From Pleurobrachia bachei (lineage: Eukaryota > Ctenophora > Tentaculata > Cydippida > Pleurobrachiidae): 55,197 nucleotides of DNA. Of the stretch, positions 22,001-45,324 are shown piece by piece. The stretch lies in assembly GCA_000695325.1 (NCBI GenBank), contig AVPN01000320.1, positions 1,247-56,443 on the forward strand, read 5' to 3'. Position 1 is the first letter of the stretch. Every line of letters begins with the position of its first letter. Below the pieces are notes generated by a model. That model was not told where the DNA came from, did not search any database, and saw nothing but the letters and a program-made list of their open reading frames with translations. The translations under genes were made by a program, and so were the position numbers.

Positions 22001-23658
22001 TCTTCAAAACTTGAAGCCACTAGACTGAAGGGGGATGCGGATATTGAAAACCCTATTGGAGGCCTGTCAAACGATGAGGTATAGTCATCAAATTAGTACC
22101 TCTTTGTAATACTTATTGCGTTGTGAACAGTGAAACTGAAATATCACAGGGCACATTTAGTGGTACATACTACCACTTAGGCAGTAGAATCCAGAATCCA
22201 GAATCCAGAACTTACTCCCAATAACTTGGGAGGGTTGAACTAAAGAGAAAAGAGGTCCTTCTCTGTAAAAGCGATCGGATTATTGCTAAGTTCAAGGAGT
22301 TCCTGGACGACGAGGTGCTCCGAAGTGTGGCTGCCGAGGGTGTAGCTAAACTGATCTACAATGGGAGACTACTCGATCCCCAGCTCTTCTCCCGACTGAT
22401 GCTTCTCTGGTGGAGCCCTGCTACAGAAGGGGATGTCTTGAGACACTCAGTGGGCATGTTCTTCAGCCGCCTTGGACCCAAGAATGTGTAGGTGACAACT
22501 GCAGATGATAATATAAGTTCATTACCAATGGGCCGAGACAATGAATGAATCACGGTCAATAACTCCAATATTTCCCATGCAGTGAGATGCTTGAGATGGT
22601 GGAACAAGCGTTTTTCCCGACCCTCCAAACGGTGTGTGATGCCCCTTCTACCTCTCCACTCCAGGAGATAAATCCAGTAAACCTTGCAGAGCTACTTCTT
22701 TCTCTACTTCCTGGTAAGGATACAATTTACCACTCTTTAGTCTTTTTCAACAGATGGATACATCTGTACTGCATATATTCTGTAGACTTGTTGACATTTA
22801 CACATGCAAACCCAGGCCACTGCTGCGTTCTTTTTGATCAACCGCGCCCACGATATTTTCATTTTCTGTGCAACACCACCCTTTTTATATCTCTGTTTTT
22901 TAACGAGAGTACTAATAATAATAATAATAATACTAACACAACCTTCTCTATAACAGGTCGACACCACGAGCAACTCTCCATCACGGCGTGCAATGAACTA
23001 ATCCTCCGACCTAGTTCCAAGTATGGGCGAGCTCTGGTGAAGATCCTGCCCCTCTTTGATATTCTCCACGGTGACGCGGCCAATCTAAAACTAGTCCGAT
23101 CTCTCGTTCAGCAGGCTATAGACGAGGTAACGAGGGTAATGGGAGGGTGATTATCTTTTTTTGGTGTATTAATGATCCTGCTGTCATGACAACGCTACTA
23201 GATCATTATTCATTATCTGTTTCTTTCTCTCACTCTCCCCCTCCCTCGATCTATCCTCTCCCTCTAGCTCTCTTTCTTTCTCAGGTTGACACAGTGAGTA
23301 CAAAGAAGAGCCTGACGTCATACCTCTCCAAAATGGCTCTCTTCCTGCCCCCTGAAGACCAGAGTAGTCAGCACTCACAGGGGGAAGAAGAGGACAAGGA
23401 GAATCAGGGAACAGAAAACAAGACGATAACGAGCCCTTCTAACAAGTCTTTACCACCCGTGAGTTTAGAAGAGAGATAGATAGAAATTGATATTCTGAGA
23501 AACTGTGATCTTATTATTGTTTTTCTGGAGGAGATATTTTCAAACTTTGTTACTGGCAACTCAATTCACTTCTATTTCAGGGCTCAACAGAAAAACGACG
23601 GAAAGCTCTCTTCGCTAACCCAAACCAGCCGGTGGACCTATTGGACACTATAACATAA
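16085..23658 (+). CDS. NCAPG: Condensin I subunit G (CAP-G)
   Basis: Eighteen exons join in frame: 16085-16150, 16315-16447, 16609-16736, 16946-17135, 17271-17444, 17548-17742, 17866-18072, 18308-18446, 18539-18719, 19323-19583, 19802-19921, 21675-21791, 21950-22078, 22246-22487, 22583-22713, 22957-23126, 23285-23458, 23581-23658. This gives 944 residues (human about 1015). CAP-G is a HEAT-repeat subunit of condensin I that binds DNA with CAP-H during mitosis. HEAT-type segments are SVRVQAVHTLNRLQDP, GVADVRRAAVKAIAINSKT and VRKGAYEVLVEKISIRSMK. The Cnd3-type C-terminal half includes VVMVDNFAEILETSLKVIFD, LMLLWWSPATEGDVLRHSVG and FFPTLQTVCDAP. It ends basic (STEKRRKALFANPNQPVD). Exon 12 also exists as a first copy (20399-20515), and exons 15-18 as a second copy downstream. 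The exon-14 acceptor (CTAAAG at 22245) is weak. A TTTCAAG site is 5 nt before the ATG. Confidence 0.92.
18720..19322 (+). other. NCAPG intron 9, no feature recognised
   Basis: A 603-bp intron, long compared with its neighbours. It holds a GC-rich patch at about 18840-18900 (GACGCGCGG, CGCGCATTGCGCGG) and no recognisable gene or repeat. Confidence 0.4.
20149..21801 (+). repeat. Duplicated NCAPG exon 12 segment (20149-20525 and about 21431-21801)
   Basis: About 370 bp with the exon, its upstream intron part and donor is repeated identically. In the first copy the match stops at 20525, and the next 50 bp (20526-20575) are the non-reversed complement of 21802-21851. Between the copies lies unrelated DNA (20576-21430) with the GPCR-like exon below. 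If both exon copies were spliced, 39 codons would be repeated in frame. Confidence 0.85.
21312..21430 (+). pseudogene. Rhodopsin-like GPCR N-terminal exon fragment
   Basis: ATG 21312 opens MESNVSVSFYYHIPASPVER, then GFLGIWMSTISLFSLLGNSF. This looks like the N-terminus and first transmembrane helix (GN motif) of a class A receptor, perhaps opsin-like. At about 21431 the sequence switches abruptly to the duplicated NCAPG intron, so the receptor is cut. No other exon of it is seen nearby. It was probably brought in by misassembly or rearrangement. Confidence 0.45.
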
Positions 23659-24302
23659 CCTAGAGAAACTGTCGACGTTGAGCTTATCTGACTAATACAA
23701 TTACATATATTTTATGGAATTTAGAAAGCGAGAGAGAGAAGCTATGTACCGGTATATTACGTGAGAGCACTATTGTTAGTGCACCGTTTGCCAGTAAACA
23801 AGATAATAAACAAGCTTTGACCTTGGCAACGAAAAGCGACGAGATATGACACAGTTAGAACGTGATAGGAAAAGAAATGGTGATTGGTATTTCGTGCTGT
23901 AAATTTTGTTGTCAACAGTTTTATTAATCTGGTTTACCATGCTCTGCAAAATGGTGATATCATTTTGTTTCTTGGAATGTGGTGTCGGTATACGTGCACG
24001 TACGTGGTAGCGGAAAATGGTAACAACGGAGACTGATAATTGTTTGATGTTTCGGCAGACAATGCATTTTCCTGTCCTTCTGCTTTTGTCCGGTAACCCG
24101 CCGGGACCCATAATTATTTTTTGAGCTCTTTGACAAGCAATTCTCACACAGTTTACAATCGCTTTGAGTTAGCTAAAGGAACTCTGTCTTCGCTCCAATG
24201 CGTGGTTTAGTACATCAACAATCATCCACTGCAAAAACGGCGCAATAAAACATATATAAAACCTCTCTGACCCGATGACTCTCTCTTATTTACATTGATT
24301 CT

Positions 24303-24466
24303 CAGTCTGCTCAATAAGTACAAGTGTTTATTGTGCTTCTATGCTTTCCATCGGTGGTAGCCGTTGGCCATTCGAAAGTGGCCTATTAAGAGTCTGTCTG
24401 AGCTCGTCTCGGAGCTTTTTGATTTCAATTTTCTGGATCTCTACAATCTTCTTTGTCGTGTCCACT
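24303..24466 (-). pseudogene. CFAP57: Partial duplicate of CFAP57 last exon
   Basis: Minus-strand sequence identical to 26163-26325, that is, the end of CFAP57 (VDTTKKIVEIQKIEIKKLRD to the stop). It is cut at 24466-24471 by the duplication junction and has no acceptor, so it cannot be reached by normal splicing. Confidence 0.8.
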
Positions 24467-24471
24467 TCCTC

Positions 24472-25521
24472 GAACAAGCGTTTTTCCCGACCCTCCAAAC
24501 GGTGTGTGATGCCCCTTCTACCTCTCCACTCCAGGAGATAAATCCAGTAAACCTTGCAGAGCTACTTCTTTCTCTACTTCCTGGTAAGGATACAATTTAC
24601 CACTCTTTAGTCTTTTTCAACAGATGGATACATCTGTACTGCATATATTCTGTAGACTTGTTGACATTTACACATGCAAACCCAGGCCACTGCTGCGTTC
24701 TTTTTGATCAACCGCGCCCACGATATTTTCATTTTCTGTGCAACACCACCCTTTTTATATCTCTGTTTTTTAACGAGAGTACTAATAATAATAATAATAA
24801 TACTAACACAACCTTCTCTATAACAGGTCGACACCACGAGCAACTCTCCATCACGGCGTGCAATGAACTAATCCTCCGACCTAGTTCCAAGTATGGGCGA
24901 GCTCTGGTGAAGATCCTGCCCCTCTTTGATATTCTCCACGGTGACGCGGCCAATCTAAAACTAGTCCGATCTCTCGTTCAGCAGGCTATAGACGAGGTAA
25001 CGAGGGTAATGGGAGGGTGATTATCTTTTTTTGGTGTATTAATGATCCTGCTGTCATGACAACGCTACTAGATCATTATTCATTATCTGTTTCTTTCTCT
25101 CACTCTCCCCCTCCCTCGATCTATCCTCTCCCTCTAGCTCTCTTTCTTTCTCAGGTTGACACAGTGAGTACAAAGAAGAGCCTGACGTCATACCTCTCCA
25201 AAATGGCTCTCTTCCTGCCCCCTGAAGACCAGAGTAGTCAGCACTCACAGGGGGAAGAAGAGGACAAGGAGAATCAGGGAACAGAAAACAAGACGATAAC
25301 AAGCCCCTCTGTCAAGTCTTTACCACCCGTGAGTTTGCAGTGAGAAAAAGTGATATTCTGAGAAACTGTGATCTTATTATTGTTTTTCTGGAGGAGATAT
25401 TTTCAAACTTTGTTACTGGCAACTCAATTCACTTCTATTTCAGGGCTCAACAGAAAAACGACGGAAAGCTCTCTTCGCTAACCCAAACCAGCCGGTGGAC
25501 CTATTGGACACTATAACATAA
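24472..25521 (+). pseudogene. NCAPG: Partial second copy of NCAPG exons 15-18
   Basis: It repeats exon 15 from its ninth codon, and exons 16, 17 and 18 with stop at 25519-25521. It lacks a start, upstream exons and an acceptor for its first exon, so it can only serve as an alternative 3' end. AATAAA follows at about 25552. Differences from the first copy in exon 17 are few (for example NKS versus VKS), as expected for an allele. Confidence 0.85.
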
Positions 25522-26177
25522 CCTATAGAAACTGTCGACGTTGAATCTGACTAATAAAATTACATATATTTTATGGAATTTAGAGAGTGAGAGAGAGAAG
25601 CTATGTACCGGTATATTACGTGAGAGCACTATTGTTAGTGCACCGTTTGCCAGTAAACAAGATAATAAACAAGCTTTGACCTTGGCAACGAAAAGCGACG
25701 AGATATGACACAGTTAGAACGTGATAGGAAAAGAAATGGTGATTGGTATTTCGTGCTGTAAATTTTGTTGTCAACAGTTTTATTAATCTGGTTTACCATG
25801 CTCTGCAAAATGGTGATATCATTTTGTTTCTTGGAATGTGGTGTCGGTATACGTGCACGTACGTGGTAGCGGAAAATGGTAACAACGGAGACTGATAATT
25901 GTTTCGGCAAACAATGCATTTTCCTGTCCTTCTGCTTTTGTCCGGTAACCCGCCGGGACCCATAATTATTTTTTGAGCTCTTTGACAAGCAATTCTCACA
26001 CAGTTTACAATCGCTTTGAGTTAGCTAAAGGAACTCTGTCTTCGCTCCAATGCGTGGTTTAGTACATCAACAATCATCCACTGCAAAAACGGCGCAATAA
26101 AACATATATAAAACCTCTCTGACCCGATGACTCTCTTATTTACATTGATTCTCAGTCTGCTCAATAAGTACAAGTGT
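25522..26177. other. Convergent intergenic region NCAPG/CFAP57
   Basis: No gene is supported. This is the tail-to-tail space between NCAPG (plus) and CFAP57 (minus), and it is also present in the earlier duplicate (23659-24305). Minus-strand open frames here are short, overlap each other and look like chance. Confidence 0.5.
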
Positions 26178-38867
<12,690 letters not shown>

Positions 38868-39656
38868 CTTACATGCCCCGCCTATACAGAGAGAGAGGGA
38901 GGTTGAGTTATGATTTGGGTTCGACTAGGGAGTTCAAGTGGGGAGGGGGAGATCTGGGGTAAAATAAACGACTCATCATCTTCTGTGTGTCATAAAATCT
39001 CTGTTGTTAATGATGGATCGAACACATGCACAGATCTTTCACACAGTTGATATCCTCTCTCTCGACACAACATATTCTCTCTCTCTCTCTCTCATTATAC
39101 GGGGGATATAAAATCGTGTCTCTCTGAGTAACTTGAAACGTGCAATAGTAGGACCACACTCTGGTTGCCATAGCAGCATTATGATACGATTTTCTTTGTG
39201 ATTTGGAGGCTGTAGTAGTGGTATTAGTTCATTTTCTATGAACAGGGTTTTTGAGAAAACAAACCCTAAATAATTTATTAATATACGCCAACATATTTAC
39301 ACACGCACCTAACATTGATAGCTTGTACGAAAAACACACCACATGACACAAAAAGGGGGAGTGGGTTGTAGACCGTCTACAAGAAATAGTAAACACTTAT
39401 AAAAGATCAAATTTTAACGTTTAATATATCTTACCCTATCACGCGTGCCTATTTACAATGCATCACTGACAATCTATTGTCTCTCTGTCCCAATATATAA
39501 CAACTCAATCACTCACACCTCTCTCTATTTGAAAATAAATTGAAAAAGGGAGGGGTATGACGGGTGGGGGAGGGGATCGAAACCAGGCATCGCAAGCTCC
39601 AGTCTCACGCGATACCTATTGGTTTACTCTCTCTCTCCGACTAGACAGCGAGAGAA
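38868..39656. other. CFAP57-PACRG spacer
   Basis: No gene is seen. It has CT-rich tracts and, right after the PACRG stop, a minus-strand tRNA-like stretch (B-box-like GGTTTCGATCCCC at about 39570-39583, A-box-like AACCAATAGG at about 39626-39635). The whole spacer is duplicated at 40484-41308. Confidence 0.5.
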
Positions 39657-40379
39657 TCAGTTGTTGACACAGGACTCGTAAGTGGGCACCAGATATTTGA
39701 TGTTAATAAAGGCATCAGGACCTCCGTGAGTCTCGAACGCCTCCAGGGTCTCCTGAATCAGATCACCGATGTTTTCCCTCCTCTGTTGGCTGTAGTCGAT
39801 TCCATCGCCCTTGTTGATGTTGTGGTTCTTGAAGATGTTCAGGATGGGAAGGATTTGCCTGTAGTAGGGAACGAGGGCCTCTCCGATGCAGTTGGCTGAC
39901 ACTACAAGGTGCTGGAGGATCTTGAGGGTGGTGCACACACTGGACCTTTTCCTTGTGTTCAGGGCATTCTTGATGGGGATGATCAGCTGAGGGATGACGG
40001 GAAGAACCTTGTGGGAACCGTGCTCCAGCATGTCATGGACTCCTTGTCGGGAGAAGAACTCATATGGGTGGACTGTTTCACAAAGACCGTCAAAGAAGAG
40101 TGGCAGGTAGTGATGGAAATCAAGCTTCTCAATTTCAACCTTCCAGGCGATCTTGTTTCCTTTTGTGTCATGTTCCAGCTGAATGGGGAAGTCTCCTCGC
40201 TCGTAGAATTTCCTGAACGAGGTTGCCTTGGCAGGCCTCTCTTTGAAGGCCATGGCACTGGGTGGTCCCCTCACTTTCACATTCTTCATACCAGCTTTGA
40301 GTGTGAATCCTTCAGCCTCCTCATCAGTTTTCTTTTTTCGGATGACTCGATCAGCGGGCATAAGAACTTTGGAAGCCAT
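39657..40379 (-). CDS. PACRG: PACRG, axonemal inner-junction protein (copy 1)
   Basis: Single exon, 240 residues. I start at [17 protein letters not shown], because an acceptor-like GTTTAGTTTTAG lies 7 nt before it and the apparent earlier start is not an ATG. PACRG sits with CFAP20 and FAP20-type proteins at the inner junction of doublet microtubules. Family blocks seen: [76 protein letters not shown] and [20 protein letters not shown], ending [16 protein letters not shown]. It lies 0.8 kb upstream of CFAP57, also an axonemal gene, on the same strand. Confidence 0.95.
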   Translation of the reverse strand: MASKVLMPADRVIRKKKTDEEAEGFTLKAGMKNVKVRGPPSAMAFKERPAKATSFRKFYERGDFPIQLEHDTKGNKIAWKVEIEKLDFHHYLPLFFDGLCETVHPYEFFSRQGVHDMLEHGSHKVLPVIPQLIIPIKNALNTRKRSSVCTTLKILQHLVVSANCIGEALVPYYRQILPILNIFKNHNINKGDGIDYSQQRRENIGDLIQETLEAFETHGGPDAFINIKYLVPTYESCVNN

Positions 40380-41308
40380 GCTGATTCTAAAACTAAACAA
40401 TAAATGTAAGTTTGGAAGTGTATTAAATTAAAACTGGTTAACAGTGCAATCAAATATGTTCACCACAATTCTTGAAACAATTACATGCCCCGCCTATACA
40501 GAGAGAGAGGGAGGTTGAGTTATGATTTGGTTTGGACTAGGGATTTCAAGTTGGAGAGGGGGAGGTTGAGTTATGATTTGGGTTGGGCTAGGGAGTTGGG
40601 GAGGGGGATGGGGTAAAATAAACGACTCATCATCTTCTGTGTGTCATAAAATCTCTGTTGTTAATGATGGATCGAACACATGCACAGATCTTTCACACAG
40701 TTGATATCCTCTCTCTCGACACAACATATTCTCTCTCATTATGGGGGATATAAAATCGTGTCTCTCTGAGTAACTTGAAACGTGCAATAGTAGGACCACA
40801 CTCTGGTTGCCATAGCAGCATTATGATACGATTTTCTTTGTGAGTTGGAGGCTGTAGTAGTGGTATTTAAGTTTATTTTCTGAACAGGGTTTTTGAGATA
40901 ACAAACCCTAAATAATTTATTAATATATACGCCAACATATTTACACACGCACCTAACATTGATAGCTTGTACGAAAAACACACCACATGACACAAAAAGA
41001 GGGGAGTGGGTATAAGTTGTAGACCGTCTACAAGAAATAGTAAACACTTATAAAAGATCAAATTTTAACGTTTAATATATCTTACCCTATCACGCGTGCC
41101 TATTTACAATGCATCACTGACAATCTATTGTCTCTCTGTCCCAATATATAACAACTCAATCACTCACACCTCTCTCTATTTGAAAATAAATTGAAAAAGG
41201 GAGGGGTATGATGGGGTGGGGGAGGGGATCGAAACCAGGCATCGCAAGCTCCAGTCTCACGCGATACCTATTGGTTTACTCTCTCTCTCCGACTAGACAG
41301 CGAGAGAA

Positions 41309-42031
41309 TCAGTTGTTGACACAGGACTCGTAAGTGGGCACCATATATTTGATGTTAATAAAGGCATCAGGACCTCCGTGAGTCTCGAACGCCTCCAGGG
41401 TCTCCTGAATCAGATCACCGATGTTTTCCCTCCTCTGTTGGCTGTAGTCGATTCCATCGCCCTTGTTGATGTTGTGGTTCTTGAAGATGTTCAGGATGGG
41501 AAGGATTTGCCTGTAGTAGGGAACGAGGGCCTCTCCGATGCAGTTGGCTGACACTACAAGGTGCTGGAGGATCTTGAGGGTGGTGCACACACTGGACCTT
41601 TTCCTTGTGTTCAGGGCATTCTTGATGGGGATGATCAGCTGAGGGATGACGGGAAGAACCTTGTGGGAACCGTGCTCCAGCATGTCATGGACTCCTTGTC
41701 GGGAGAAGAACTCATATGGGTGGACTGTTTCACAAAGACCGTCAAAGAAGAGTGGCAGGTAGTGATGGAAATCAAGCTTCTCAATTTCAACCTTCCAGGC
41801 GATCTTGTTTCCTTTTGTGTCATGTTCCAGCTGAATGGGGAAGTCTCCTCGCTCGTAGAATTTCCTGAACGAGGTTGCCTTGGCAGGCCTCTCTTTGAAG
41901 GCCATGGCACTGGGTGGTCCCCTCACTTTCACATTCTTCATACCAGCTTTGAGTGTGAATCCTTCAGCCTCCTCATCAGTTTTCTTTTTTCGGATGACTC
42001 GATCAGCGGGCATAAGAACTTTGGAAGCCAT
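41309..42031 (-). CDS. PACRG: PACRG (copy 2)
   Basis: The same 240-residue protein as the copy at 39657, differing by Met for Leu in [10 protein letters not shown]. It has the same GTTTAGTTTTAG site before the ATG. Both copies are intact. Because the spacer copies are nearly identical too, these may be two alleles in tandem rather than two loci. Confidence 0.93.
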   Translation of the reverse strand: MASKVLMPADRVIRKKKTDEEAEGFTLKAGMKNVKVRGPPSAMAFKERPAKATSFRKFYERGDFPIQLEHDTKGNKIAWKVEIEKLDFHHYLPLFFDGLCETVHPYEFFSRQGVHDMLEHGSHKVLPVIPQLIIPIKNALNTRKRSSVCTTLKILQHLVVSANCIGEALVPYYRQILPILNIFKNHNINKGDGIDYSQQRRENIGDLIQETLEAFETHGGPDAFINIKYMVPTYESCVNN

Positions 42032-42052
42032 GCTGATTCTAAAACTAAACAA

Positions 42053-42645
42053 TAAATGTAAGTTTGGAAGTGTATTAAATTAAAACTGGTTAACAGTGCA
42101 ATCAAATATGTTCACCACAATTCTTGAAACAACAATATCACAGAGTTGGGAGTTCAAACAACAATCTGCGGAATTCAAAAATAGGCTTCACAAAATACAA
42201 AAAGGCTACAAAAGATACCGGATATGATTTTAGTACAAACTAAAACCCATGTTGACAACAAGAATTGCAGAAAGAACGAGGACAATAAGTGCATGTTAGT
42301 AGCAGTAATTGGCGTTGTCATGACGGCGTTCTTCTGAGTATCAGTCCGAAGACGATCAAAATTCGAAAAGCTTGCGGAGTGAAGAGCGATCCACACGCGC
42401 GGCAGCGTGACTTGAATTTTATTCGCGCGCCCAGACTCGACGAAAATTTCGTGAAATTTTGTGAAACTGAAATCTTGTGTTTTTTTCTTTGAAAAGTTAC
42501 CAACGTTTTAATTTCTTTGTTAAGGCGTGGTTTGAGCCGATACTGGCTGCTCAAAGTCTTCATGGCCTTGTTGGAGACACCGTAAAATATATCTCTTGAA
42601 TTTTAATGGAATTTAACTCTCTTTTAGGGTCTTCCTCCCGGGGCC
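42053..42645. other. Spacer with AT-rich and GC-rich patches
   Basis: No gene seen. From about 42288 it matches 43190-43540, including CACGCGCGGCAG and GACTCGACGAAAATTTC. It ends with CTCTCTTTTAG, an acceptor-like site, about 20 nt before the LicD-type start. Confidence 0.45.
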
Positions 42646-44090
42646 ATGAGCCTGGACGTTTCTGACGACGAGAGTGGTGATCTCGGGTGCATCTTTGATG
42701 GTCTAGAGATTGATATTCATGATGCTCCTTCGGTAATGATCTCGGCGGAGGAAGTGCAATCATACTTTATATCCGATTCTCAATCAACCGAGCTGTATGA
42801 GCTGCTGGATTGTGTCCACCAAATTTTCCAGCATTATGGTATCACATACTGGCTGACTGGGGGCTCTATGATCGGTCTCAAGAGACACGGCGGAATTATA
42901 CCGTGGGATGATGATATCGATGTGTGTTGTTTCTGGAGTGATCGAGATAAAATCCTAAGCACCGAAGTTGCGGAGACTTTCCAGGCCAATGGAACTTTTA
43001 TCGAAGAAGATAGCTCATTCGATATCGATTCTCCGACTCTCCTCAAAGTGTTCCGAAATTTTGCCCCAAGTAAGGCCAAGAAATGTGGAAAGGTTCCGTA
43101 CCCATTTCTGGATATCTTCTTTGTTCTTCCACCTGACAATTTGGATATGGTTCTCTTTATGAGTGGTGAATATAACCACCGTATCTATGCGAAGTGCATG
43201 TTAGTAGCAGTAATTGGCGTTGTCATGACGGCGTTCTTCTGCGTATCAGCCCGAAGATGATCAAAATTCAGAAAGCTTGCGGAGTGAAGAGCGATCCACA
43301 CGCGCGGCAGTGCGACTTGAATTATACTTGCGCGCCGAGACTCGACGAAAATTTCAGAAATTTTGTGAAACTGAGATCTTGTTTTTTTTTTCTTAGAAAA
43401 ATTAACAACATTTTAATTTCTTTGTTATGGCGGGGTTGAGCCGATACTGGCTGCTCAAAGTCTTCATAACCTTGTTGGAGACACCGTATATGTCGCTTGA
43501 ATGTTAACGGAATTAAACTCTCTTTTAGGGTCTTCCTCTCGGGGCCATGAGCCTGGACGTTTCTGACGACGAAAGTGGTGATCTCGGGTGCATCTTTGAT
43601 GGTCTAGAAATTGATGTACATGATGCTCCTTCGGTAATGATCTCGGCGGAAGAAGTGCAATCATATTTTATATCTGATTCTCAATCAACCGAGTTGTATG
43701 AGCTACTGGATTGTGTCCACCAAATTTTCCAGCATTTTGGTATCACATACTGGCTGACTGGAGGCTCTATGATCGGTCTCAAGAGACACGGCGGAATCAT
43801 ACCGTGGGATGATGATATCGATGTGTGTTGTTTCTGGAGTGATCGAGATAAAATCCTAAGCACCGAAGTTGCGGAGACTTTCCAGGCCAATGGAACTTTT
43901 ATCGAAGAAGATAGCTCATTCGATATCGATTCTCAAACTCTCCTCAAAGTTTTCCGAAATTTTGCCCCCAGTAAAGCCAAGAAATGTGGAAAGGTTCCGT
44001 ACCCATTTCTTGATATCTTCTTTGTCCTTCCCCCTGACAATTTGGATATGGTTCTCTTTATGAGTGGTGAATATAACCACCGTATCTATG
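42288..44090. repeat. Tandem duplication of the LicD-type gene 5' part (0.9 kb x 2)
   Basis: Unit 1 (about 42288-43188) and unit 2 (about 43191-44090) share the leader DNA beginning AAGTGCATGTTAGTAGCAG and most of the coding region. Divergence is a few percent, with single-base indels in the non-coding part. Confidence 0.88.
42646..43260 (+). pseudogene. LicD-type protein, truncated copy
   Basis: Identical in design to the full copy (next entry) through YNHRIY at about 43187. The duplication junction there adds an unrelated tail (AKCMLVAVIGVV...) with a stop at 43260. It has the LicD core (TGGSMIGLKRHGGIIPWDDD) but lacks the last 70 residues. Probably one allele cut by the tandem arrangement. 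Confidence 0.85.
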
Positions 44091-44353
44091 TGGACGAGTT
44101 GTATCCATTACAGGAGGTTAAGTTCGGTCCAGTTAAAGCCATGGTACCCCATAATGGATTGCCCCAACTAGAACGGGGCTATGGGAAGGATTGGACACAA
44201 TTCGGTCAGATCCAGCAATATGATCACATTTCGAAACAGGGACGAGGCGGTCCTAGGAGGAAGTTTGAAGTTGGGCCCTGGGAGGGAGTTTCCGCTAAGT
44301 GTAGTTGGAAAAACAGGAAGGTTATCCTTCCGACTACTGGAAAAGGCGGCTAA
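43547..44353 (+). CDS. LicD/FKTN-type phosphotransferase-like protein
   Basis: 268 residues, single coding exon. An acceptor-like CTCTCTTTTAG precedes the ATG by about 20 nt. It has the LicD nucleotidyltransferase signature: GITYWLTGGSMIGLKRHGG followed by IIPWDDDIDVCCFWSDRD, then a downstream PYPFLDIFFVLPPD with a conserved Asp. The family includes bacterial LicD and animal fukutin/FKRP, which move phosphorylated groups (for example ribitol-phosphate) onto glycans. There is no signal or membrane anchor: the N-terminus is acidic (MSLDVSDDESGDLG), so a Golgi role as in fukutin is not evident. Substrate unknown. Confidence 0.85.
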   Translation: MSLDVSDDESGDLGCIFDGLEIDVHDAPSVMISAEEVQSYFISDSQSTELYELLDCVHQIFQHFGITYWLTGGSMIGLKRHGGIIPWDDDIDVCCFWSDRDKILSTEVAETFQANGTFIEEDSSFDIDSQTLLKVFRNFAPSKAKKCGKVPYPFLDIFFVLPPDNLDMVLFMSGEYNHRIYVDELYPLQEVKFGPVKAMVPHNGLPQLERGYGKDWTQFGQIQQYDHISKQGRGGPRRKFEVGPWEGVSAKCSWKNRKVILPTTGKGG

Positions 44354-44495
44354 ATTAGATGTTATATATTTAATTTTAACAAATTAAACATTTTACATAT
44401 TTAAACATTTTCACAAGATAATTTTTCAACTTCTCAATTATGAATTTAAAATTTATAAAACGAAATATTTAACATTTCTCTGACTGATTTAGGGA

Positions 44496-45116
44496 ATGGC
44501 GCTCCTCATTCTTTCAAAATGCACCAGACACCGCTCCGTTTGCTGCACAACGATAACACGATTCCTCTCTGCTCGTCCAGAACCAGCAATCCAAGAACAG
44601 GCCCTCCCAAGTCAGCCATTCAGTCAACACATAGCAGATACCAATGTTATCGGACTTGTAAACCCACAATTCATGAACAAAATGAGAACTCGATTCCCTG
44701 TCATGTGGGCCCTTGCAGGAACATCTTCTATTAGCAGCGTCCTGTTCGCACTATTCCTCGATCACGATCTCTATGCATTGTTAGTGGTACCCACCCTGGT
44801 TTTCGCCAACTTTACCGCTCTGTTAATGGTCGGCATGATGTGGTACAATGCTCGGAGTATTGGGAAACTCTCCCTAAACGACGGGGGAACCACAGTAACA
44901 CTCTCACATCTGACACTGACAGGAAGGAGGGTTGATAAGGTGGTGCCTGTGAAGGATTTAGGGCAAATGACAAGGTTTAATCACAGGCAACAGATTGGAG
45001 AAGAGCTGTATTTTATTAATTGGACTGATTTCAAGGTTAATGATCAGTTGTGGAACGCTGTGTTGCCCACTCAGAAACCTCGGGTACTTATTCCTGATAG
45101 GGCAAAACGAGGGTGA
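44496..45116 (+). CDS. TMEM186: TMEM186-like mitochondrial membrane protein
   Basis: 206 residues, one exon. The Arg-rich N-terminus (MALLILSKCTRHRSVCCTTI) looks like a mitochondrial presequence. Two hydrophobic helices follow at about 67-110 (VMWALAGTSSISSVLFALFL, LLVVPTLVFANFTALLMVGM). The C-terminal part LNDGGTTVTLSHLTLTGRR and VDKVVPVKDLGQ resembles TMEM186 (LDPAGTTLRVSHLTFWGRR by memory). TMEM186 belongs to the MCIA complex for complex I assembly. The next gene also encodes a complex I-like factor, which fits. A GATTTAG site ends 3 nt before the ATG; AATAAA is found at about 45173. Confidence 0.75.
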   Translation: MALLILSKCTRHRSVCCTTITRFLSARPEPAIQEQALPSQPFSQHIADTNVIGLVNPQFMNKMRTRFPVMWALAGTSSISSVLFALFLDHDLYALLVVPTLVFANFTALLMVGMMWYNARSIGKLSLNDGGTTVTLSHLTLTGRRVDKVVPVKDLGQMTRFNHRQQIGEELYFINWTDFKVNDQLWNAVLPTQKPRVLIPDRAKRG

Positions 45117-45324
45117 GCATAAATGAAGAATTACGAAGTGCTAAAACAATCTGTGACGACTGAGAAATGTAAATAAAGGCTGCAGACTCTGTTGTTCGTT
45201 TGATCATTGATTTGTGGAACGTTGAGCACATTTTGATTTAACTTATTTCATTTTCTAAAATCTGTAGTTACTAACAAAACACTTATTATAACATCAATTT
45301 TAACACAATCATCAACACAGCGAC

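Larger units (their letters stand above)
38871..42132. repeat. Tandem duplication of the PACRG unit (about 1.6 kb x 2)
   Basis: Unit 1 (38871-40482) and unit 2 (40483 to about 42132) match closely. They share ACATGCCCCGCCTATACAG at the left and TTCACCACAATTCTTGAAAC at the right. Differences are small indels in the spacer and one coding change (Leu/Met in [10 protein letters not shown]). Confidence 0.92.

Noticed and set aside
22737-23083. Minus-strand open frames over NCAPG exon 16 (and their duplicates at 24607-24953)
   Set aside because: Shadows of NCAPG coding and intron sequence, duplicated along with it; no start context or similarity.
23776-24147. 123-residue minus-strand frame between NCAPG and CFAP57 (and copy at 25635-25999)
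   Set aside because: The two copies differ by an indel that changes frame, there is no recognisable domain, and it lies in 3' UTR sequence.
39909-40403. 164-residue plus-strand frame opposite PACRG (and copy at 41561-42055)
   Set aside because: Antisense shadow of the strongly conserved PACRG frame.
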